A stretch of DNA of 64,000 nt from Microcebus murinus (Eukaryota > Chordata > Mammalia > Primates > Cheirogaleidae), in assembly GCF_040939455.1 (NCBI RefSeq), contig NC_134109.1, positions 57,936,001 to 58,000,000 on the forward strand. Direction: 5' to 3'. Positions within the stretch are counted from its first letter, which is position 1, and every line of letters starts with the position of its first letter. This document shows, piece by piece, positions 56,801-64,000 of this stretch. Made by a program: the position numbers and the translations under genes. The notes under the pieces are model-generated. The model was given only the letters and a program-made list of their open reading frames with translations, was not told the DNA's origin and did not search any database.

Positions 56801-57295
56801 TTATAGAGCATGCTAGGAAATTGATTTTTGTTTACTCAAGAAAACTGGACAAATCTACAAGAACAAAGAGTCTGATTTCCCAGCTTAAGTTTGCAATTGT
56901 AAAGCTGACATGGTGGGATGACTATTTTTTAAGCATTAGTAGGGTTACCATTTGTTGGTGATCATACTCATGGTTGTTCTATGCTTTACCTAATTTATAT
57001 AAGAAAAGAATTGTTTTTTAAATGTCACTTGACAAGAAAGCTCTGTCATTCTAGCCTGTTGACATTCGACATGGAAAAATTGGGAAGAACCAAGAGAATG
57101 CCAAAGGAGTGTGAATGGTTCCTTGTACAGTCAGGAAACCTTTAACAAGAGTAAAAGGAAGTGAGGCTGTGTCCCTTTTCCTGTTTCACAAGACAGGGCT
57201 TTATTCTCAGTCTTTTCTTGTATCTTGCTTTCCAAGGTGTATGGGCAGTTAAGGAGGGAGAAGAAAGGAGAGGTTAGGATTGAGAAGGAGGTGGA
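56801..57295. other. Unassigned intronic sequence
   Basis: No recognised repeat. Purine-rich 57245-57300. Confidence 0.4.
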
Positions 57296-57299
57296 AGGG

Positions 57300-57490
57300 A
57301 GCCAGTATTTACTGAGAAATAAACATACCAAGCATTTTACACACATTGTCTCATTTAATCCTGGCTGCAAATGGCAAAGTAAGTATCACTTTTCCATATA
57401 AAGAAACAGAAAGGTTTAAATTTCCTGTCCAAGTTCATGCAGTGGGTAAGTGGCAGAGCCAGGATTTGAACCCAGATCTGTTGGACTCTA
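57300..57490 (-). mobile_element. MIR SINE, near complete, antisense
   Basis: 'gccagtatttactgagaaat', 'cattgtctcatttaatcctg', 'gtgggtaagtggcagagcca' and 'ggatttgaacccagatctgt' are the reverse complement of MIR, including the tRNA-derived ggatttgaaccc. Confidence 0.9.
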
Positions 57491-58610
57491 AAGCCTTCCT
57501 ATTTCCACCATCTCCCAGAACCTGATCCTAAGAAAAGATAAAAAGATTTGGAAAATTAATGAATCTTTTTCCCCTCAATACACAAGAAATCCTTAGTTAA
57601 CCTAGTTGCAGTTTAGAATATAAATATTCTTCTGTGGTAATTGTGTTTTGTTTTTGTGTATCATGATGACTTATTTTTAATATAATCCTAGGTTGTTATT
57701 AGTTCCCTGCACAGCATTATTATAAAATTAGTCTATATATTCATTCACAGTACTTGAATAAATGATTGTGAGAAATAAGCCAAAGGCTCAGTGGTAGAAG
57801 ATAGATGTATACTAGAATTTATAGAATTTTTTATTTCTAGATATTTCAAAGAAATCAAGGATCTCCTGAATTTGGTAAACATATTCAATTTTCTATTTTA
57901 ATCCAGTAGATGCCACTTCCTAGAAGTCTACTACTGCTTTGCTACCTACTTCACACAATTTTAAATGATTTTTCAGTAAGGCAAGTTGGAGTTCTAAAGA
58001 AGCACAAATGTACCTGCATGTATCCTTACCTTGTCAAGTCTCTTATCAAATTTGCGTTCTAGGTTTTGGTTTTCTCATGCCCGGTCTATTTTAACATCCT
58101 TTTTACTATTGCTTCCTGTTGGTTGACATAGCCTGTCACTCTACAGGGAGAGGAAATTAAATTGGTCTGGCACAATTTTCTCCTTACAGAGCCAAGTTCA
58201 ATGGAAGCCAATACCCTTTCCTAAGTAGATATAAATCAACTATTTGAAAATTTACTTTCATTTCTGCCTATTATTTAGATGTTGACTTCTTTTTGACTCT
58301 ACATATATGTTTTTTCTAAACTTCTAGAACATTCCTCCTAAGTTTTCAAAAATCCTGTTTATTTCTTGGAGAAAGGTTATCAGCCCTTACGGAGGTACAC
58401 CTATCTCCTTTTAAAACTCTCTAACAGAGCCCTTTCCTGTGCTGGCTTAACTTCCCACCCACCCATGAAACACCTTGCTAGCTGCCCCAGAGGCCGCCCT
58501 TCCTGGCATCACAAGTGAACTGCTTCGAATTAGTTTTCTCCATTTAACCCCATCTACTCTCACGTCCATCCGCTCAGTTCATATATCCTGTCTCCTTTAA
58601 GCGTTTGTTT
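57491..58610. other. Unassigned intronic sequence
   Basis: AT-rich with no recognised family. No exon was seen. Confidence 0.4.
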
Positions 58611-58616
58611 ATTTTC

Positions 58617-58664
<48 letters not shown>

Positions 58665-58668
58665 ATTT
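58617..58668. repeat. (TG)n(TA)n compound microsatellite
   Basis: A TG run passes directly into a long (TA)n with one central g (tatatatgtatatata). It may extrude as a hairpin or be length-polymorphic. Confidence 0.92.
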
Positions 58669-60405
58669 ATTTTTAATAGTACTGTGTGTTTTCTTTGAAT
58701 TCCCTTCCCATTACCTCTGATTTTTAAACTTCCTTGTGTATCCTTTTTTTGGTATCATGAATACGTAGTGTAGTTTGCTATGCACTTTATGTTATAGATG
58801 GGCTGAAAAAGTAACTCTAATGAACTTATATGGAAGTTTTACATCTTAATGAACGTCATAATTTTTTCTACTTTTAAGCAAAGTGAATTTAAACACTGAT
58901 AAATGATTAGCATTTATTTTAGTGAAGTGAAAATAGATTCTGATCAAATATTCTTTATTGTTTAATCACACAAAAAAAGTGGACTCCACTTTGTTGTCTG
59001 GGGTTTGTTTGGTCACTGTAGAGAGTGCCACAAGATGTTCCTTTGAAGTGATAATTTTCACAAGGGTAGAAACAGTCATTTATAGTGTTTAAAAAAATAA
59101 TCTTAAAAAGGCATAAAGCTGCAAACAGGCAATAAAATTTTGTTGCAGAGTAGATTCTTTTGAGTACCCAAGAATGTTTTCCTGTTGGCATTTGTTTATA
59201 ACCTTGTTTGTTTTTCTAAAATTACTTCCAAATTGTCAGCCTGCAGAAAAGCGTAAAAAGGTGTAATAATCACACTTCAGATCCGTTAAGTTAATACAGA
59301 ATATTATGGAAAATTGTTTTAACTCTTGAAAATCCCTCTACAACTATAAAAGTGCAAATGAGATTGTCCCTGCTGTTTTAGTCAGGCCTGTGAGCCTCAA
59401 AGCAATAGGGTATTTATAAGAAATTCCAGACATAGCAGTGCTGCCATGATCCATATGACCCAAACTTTCCAGTTTTGGTCTCTTGTCCTGTCTAAGGAAA
59501 AACAAAGAGGCATAAAATTTATCTTGGAAGATCTCAGATCCCTGTTATGACTCATTATAACAAAGATATATGTGTTATTTTGTAGAATCTTTAAGTTGAT
59601 TTGGAAGAAAAAAAGCACTTTTTGATTTTCACTACACTCTGGTGATTTTTAAGTCACTGTCTTTCCCCATAAACAGCTCCAGCCTTTCTCTAGCACTGTC
59701 CTGAGAAACTGGCTATTTCTGTCTTCCAGTAAGGGATCTGGTTTTCCTGAAGACCATATTGACAATCCCTTATGTTTGGAAGATTCTATTTCATTTTTAT
59801 CAAACTAAAAAAGACAGACATGGAAATGACTGGAAGATATCTGTGTATTGATCTGCCTCACGTTTTATACTTGGAATAGATTGCACTGATCTTTTCAGCT
59901 GTGACTCAAATAACTTGACTCAAATAGCTTGAAGGAAAAGAATGTTGTGTATTTAAGAGTCTTTTCAATGTTCCTAATTTGGTTTGAAATTTAATTCGGT
60001 AGATTCCATTTTGGATTTCTCAGGAAATATTTTGCTAGCCTAATAGGCACTGTATTTTTATAGTAAGGATTGATGCATCTCACAAAAGGTTGTCTGAGGA
60101 GAGGAACACCAAAGGTGGCAGTTTGATCTTTTCAATTCAAAACTAGCATAATAAAATTACCTTGTTATAGAACCTTGTTTTGCTTTAAACCTACATAAAT
60201 CATTGAAGTAAGGAGGGACTATATAATTAGTAACACCAGGTTTATATGAAGAGAACTGATTTTTGAAATTCAGAATATTTTCCTTACTTATGCCTACTCT
60301 ATGTAATAGAAATGTCTACCCACACACTCTGATAATGCTGCATATATTTGGGTACAGCTATATGCATAAAACCTAGCTAGCATTTTAGCCTTAAATATTA
60401 GCTTT
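58669..60405. other. Unassigned intronic sequence
   Basis: AT-rich, repeat-free by eye. Antisense frames of 73-78 codons at 58955-59191 and 59397-59618 have no recognised domain. Confidence 0.4.
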
Positions 60406-60409
60406 TAAG

Positions 60410-60719
60410 CCAGAGCTTTCCAGTAGAAATATAATGTGAGTCATACATATAATTTTGCTAATAGCCATATCTTGAAAAGTAAAAAGTACTGCCCACTACA
60501 ATACATGTTACAGGATGTGATGGTTAAAGTGAAATGTAGTCCTAGCAAAATAATGAAGTAATGTTTAATGGAAACAGTTTTATCCTTCTTTAGTTCTTAA
60601 ATTTAAATCTAAATTAGTTAAAATAAAATAAAGTAAATCTATTGTCTCAGCTGCACTCGCCACCCTTGAATGGCTCTATAGCCACATGTGGTCAATGGCT
60701 ACCATATTGGACAGCGCAG
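60410..60719 (+). mobile_element. hAT-type non-autonomous DNA transposon, second copy
   Basis: Starts gagctttccagtagaaatataatg and ends 'tggctaccatattggacagc' then gcag, the inverted GTCCAATA-type ends. Inside are 'gctaatagccatatcttgaa' and 'ctctatagccacatgtggtc'. Same class as 26493-26822 but with a different middle, so probably a sister subfamily. Confidence 0.75.
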
Positions 60720-62175
60720 TTTTAAGCCTTTGTGGATTTTACTCAAAGCCCCAGTGCTGTGTTAGTGTTCTTTTTGTATGTAGTCATTGTTTAGGAAAAA
60801 CACGATAAAACGAAGATTAATTTCTTTCTATAGATCTACTTTCTAGTCAATAAAATGCTTTTATGCTGGACTGATTTCTAAGCACACCTATTTGCCTGAT
60901 TTTAGCTATGTACATGTGTTGCTGGGTGGTTTGGTGAGGTATAGGGGAGTGGAGGAGAGGGGAAACTGGGGCCATTTGATCAACCTATGACTTTGAAAAA
61001 CAGCCATCTGCCACTTTGAATCCCATCATGAAGTCCTAGTAAATCTAAGCTTTTGCTTATATCCCATGTCATGAAACTGATGATATGGGATATTGAAGAG
61101 GGGGTGATGTGGGTTTCCCAAGTGTGGGGAAGGGCAGTGGTAGTACTCTTTAAGAATAATTTGGAAAAATAAGTACCTTGCAATATCAACCTTATGGCAG
61201 CTTACATAAAACCATGCCACTTTAAAACTAAGTAGAGTGAAAATATATTTTCTCCCATTCTCTTTTATCTGGGGAGGAATATGAGTGCTCTCTAGTTCCC
61301 CTTTTCCTGAAATAAGAAAAAGAACACATTTGTCATCACCAAAGACTTACTGGCATACTAGGGTATGATTTAGAGAAAAAATAAGCCCTTAAAATAGAAT
61401 TTTGGATTCTGTACCTGGATATTCACACACTATTTATTAACATCATAATTAGACAACTTTCTGGACCCTCCCAGCTCCCCCTGTGTGAGGCACTTTTCAC
61501 ACTGAATGGAAGTGGTGGGATGTGTGGAGTAATAACAATTTCTCAATCAGTTGGGTGCTTATGTAATATCTTTCTCTGGGAACTAATGACAGTAAGAAGA
61601 ATGTGAATGATCTTAAAAAATATGATAGAGAAAATCGTGATTAGTTCTTTGGATAAAAATACAGCATGATATATCCGATGAATTTGTTTTGGTACAAAGA
61701 TTTTTTTCCCCTAAGAAATAATGTGGCAATAACAGGATTCTGTGGTTATTTCTACTTTTTCTCCCTTTTTGTTTTACATTTTTAAATGTGAAGACTTGGA
61801 TTCTAAATAGTGTTGCACTAGAAATATGTGCTAATCACAATGCACATTCCTGTAAAAAGCAATAATCAGCTCACTCAGTGGTGAAGTAGTCCATTAGAAA
61901 AAAGTGCAGCAGCAGACAACATCAATAATATAGCTGAAAAAGAATGAGAAGAAGAGAGAATTTTACCAGAAAATATGAAAGTATACTTTTCGTAACTATG
62001 TTTTGAGGTAGCTGCAGACATCTTCCTTTTTGGCAAGCAGCCACCACTCAGCCTCTGCTGAAGAAGCAGGCTTGAGGGCCATGTTTGTACTATGTCTCCA
62101 TCCTCTGGACATGACTAAGCCAACCAGTATTAGACAGCTGACCCAAGGACAACCCCCTAGAGAATTTTAACTGCA
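60720..62175. other. Unassigned intronic sequence
   Basis: No named repeat or exon. The overlapping 64- and 69-codon antisense frames at 60980-61220 are chance. Confidence 0.4.
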
Positions 62176-62179
62176 ATAT

Positions 62180-62640
62180 GGTTTTGTAGTGAGAGAACCA
62201 ACAGGAAGCAGATGGCACTCTCAAAGTAGGATAATTTGAAGAAGATTTATATCTGGATTAATTACAAGGCTATGGGCAGGGTGTAAGGAAACTGCAAGGA
62301 ATAACTCAAGATCCTGGTGCTACCAGAAGCAGGAGGTAGAGCTGTCACTACCTCTATGGGCATGAATAAAGGAAAAGGTGACCAACACCTCACAGATGAA
62401 AGCCATGCAGAGAAGACTTCGTGACAGGAGCAGTGAGCTCCTGTTAATATGTTGAGACAGCAAAACCCGAGGAAGCTGTGGAGGAAGGGACCAGATGAAT
62501 GAATATCCCAGCCTCCTTGTCCTCCCTCCCTCCTGTCACTTGCTGGGTTCCTCACTGATCAAATCCAACTGGAAGTCAGATAACACAGGAGGTGTTGGAT
62601 GCAATCACCTCTCAGGGCAAGAAACAGAGTAGACAAGGGT
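62180..62640. mobile_element. Medium-reiteration repeat, family not resolved
   Basis: 'gataatttgaagaagattta', 'gctatgggcagggtgtaagg' and 'tgctgggttcctcactgatc', followed by 'aaatccaactggaagtcaga', are phrases I recognise from a dispersed mammalian repeat. The 97-codon antisense frame at 62262-62555 is part of it. Confidence 0.5.
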
Positions 62641-63400
62641 GGAGAGTAGATCCAAAGGAAATGTAGATCCAGCAGAGACATGTTTGGCACACATGGTGGC
62701 AGAGAGAAGTAAATGGTGGGCACTAGGTTTGTGTCATGCTACACCAGGGCTAGCGCTAGCCTATCAAAACCAGTGCTGTAAGGGAATAGGAAGCTTGGGC
62801 AATAGGAGGAACCAGTCTTAAAGAGGACACATAAACAGGGAGAGACACAACACAATGTCAATCTTCATGTCCGTCAAGGCAAACCTAGTGCAGCAACAAA
62901 TAAAACCTTAAATTTCATCAACTCCACCTACAGAAGTACAACCATTCATACAGTTGTCCAGTGCAGGTGTTCCTGGATGGCAGGAGGTTTTCCTCAGTGT
63001 GTGATTTAGGGACAGACTCCCTCCATCTTGTAACTCTGCACCTGCTAGAGTTTTGGAGTCTTCTGCTTCCACCATGCAGGTGCTACAGTCTTGATGTGAG
63101 ATGTATCTTGCAGGTGACACAGGAAAGAGGATGAAGAAGTGCCACTCCTTAAAAGCCTCAGTGGGGAAATGACACACATTGCTTCTGCTTTTATTCTATT
63201 GAAAAGAGCTAGTCACATGAACTACACCTGGATGCACAGGGAGCTGGGATGTAACATTTGACTGGGTAGATGTTTCCTTGTATCAACTTCACAGGACAAT
63301 GAAAGGAGCAGGAGGTTTAGTGGACAGTGGACAGTGCTCACTTCTGCTGTAGTCCCTGAGGATTTCCATGTCACAGTCCCAGTTCCTAGAAGACCTCACT
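62641..63400. mobile_element. Probable continuation of the same or a related repeat
   Basis: 'agtggggaaatgacacacat', 'tgcttctgcttttattctat' and 'gaaaagagctagtcacatga', then actacacctgg, echo the repeat seen at 16 kb and 49 kb. Boundaries and family are uncertain. The 89-codon antisense frame at 62908-63177 is not convincing as a gene. Confidence 0.4.
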
Positions 63401-63735
63401 ATACATCCTTGCCACACATGGTCTCTGTGTAATAACCATCTCCCTGCTTATGTGAGCCACCTTGAGACATGTTAGTCCTAGCCATCAAAGCCCTTGACAA
63501 AAGCACAATGCCATGCTCATTTAGGAAAAGGTGATGCAATATAACAAAAAAGTCATCTGCTGTGCCTTCAAATTTCCAGAGTGTTTAAATTTGGGATTTA
63601 AAAGTTTTTTTCCTGTATCTTATTAGAGTTTAAAAGTGTTGTATTTTCAATTGTATATTTGTTTATCTGTGATAACTTTTTCTTAAGTATAAAAACACGT
63701 TCAGAAACTGCATAGCTTTTTAAAACATTCATTAT
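63401..63735. other. Unassigned intronic sequence
   Basis: Nothing recognised. Confidence 0.4.
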
Positions 63736-63737
63736 TT

Positions 63738-63790
63738 GAGTTGACAAATAAAAATTGTGTATATTTATTGTGTACAATATGTCATTTTCA
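63738..63790 (-). mobile_element. Short L1 3'-UTR end, antisense
   Basis: 'gttgacaaataaaaattgtg', then tatatttattgtgtacaatatg, is the reverse complement of the extreme L1 3' end, the same end type as at 4615. Only about 50 bp is recognisable. Confidence 0.6.
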
Positions 63791-64000
63791 TAGCTTTTTA
63801 ATTCTCTTGATAGTTAGGTGAAACTCAACCTAACACAAATAATATGACTAAAAAATATTTATTGAGCCAATCTTCATTGCATCAAGTTCTCTTGGCACTT
63901 CATGTTTAAAGTCGTGAAGGTACTGACTTCACCATTGAAAATACTCATTTCTTCCCTCACTTTATTTCAAAAGCTGTCCACATTCAGGAGAGTTTTTTAA
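63791..64000. other. Unassigned intronic sequence to window end
   Basis: Nothing recognised. Confidence 0.4.

Larger units (their letters stand above)
21415..64000 (+). other. SLC25A21: SLC25A21 intron downstream of the 49-nt exon (partial)
   Basis: It begins with the donor gtaagg. The next expected coding stretch, which in human encodes the FQIQR-like matrix segment, was looked for on the + strand and not found. At least 42 kb of intron therefore follows. It includes several repeat-free blocks that may be regulatory. No CpG island or convincing gene on either strand was seen inside it. Confidence 0.6.

Noticed and set aside
1..64000. CRISPR arrays, bacterial operons, riboswitches or plasmid features
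   Set aside because: The window is clearly primate nuclear DNA. Regular short-repeat arrays with unique spacers are absent, and the simple repeats are microsatellites.

Overview
The window is nuclear DNA of a primate, very probably a strepsirrhine (lemur-type) primate. Two nearly identical young Alu elements, at 47971-48304 and 54941-55254, carry the internal sequence I associate with lemur Alus rather than human AluS/Y. Two short L1 tails, at 26073-26257 and 56015-56142, match strepsirrhine L1 3' ends. Older elements (L2, MIR, MER5, MER20, MER1, MER2, MLT1, AluJ, L1) form the usual eutherian or primate background. The sequence is AT-rich and CpG-poor, and I see no CpG-island promoter.

Only one piece of real coding sequence is supported: a 49-nt internal exon at 21366-21414 (+). 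With a G from the preceding exon it reads GLVEICLMHPLDVLKTR. This contains the mitochondrial-carrier signature PxDxxK and matches the first repeat of SLC25A21, the mitochondrial 2-oxodicarboxylate carrier. The exon has a strong acceptor and a near-consensus donor. No other SLC25A21 exon was found by eye, so the rest of the window is best read as two very long flanking introns of this gene. That fits its known size: it spans hundreds of kilobases in human, next to PAX9 and NKX2 genes.

Layout: 1-21 kb is intron with inverted L1 fragments (4.6-5.5 kb antisense; 6.4-8.5 and 12.6-13.7 kb sense), an AluJ, and L2/MIR remnants. The exon lies at 21.4 kb. From 22.4 to 27.7 kb there are two MLT1 LTRs in opposite orientations, a hAT MITE and MER5. 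From 27.8 to 35.2 kb, and again at 39.8, 43.5, 46.9-47.9 and 56.4-56.8 kb, there are repeat-free blocks that keep scattered CpGs and homeodomain-like AT motifs. These are candidate conserved non-coding or regulatory sequence, possibly long-range enhancers of PAX9/NKX2-1; this is inference only. From 36 to 64 kb the sequence is mostly MER20, MER5A, L2, MIR, young Alus, a MER1A nested inside a MER2, and microsatellites.

Nearly all other open reading frames are short and fall in repeats or unique intron; none looks like a gene. Repeat boundaries were set by eye against remembered consensus sequences and are approximate unless target-site duplications are given.
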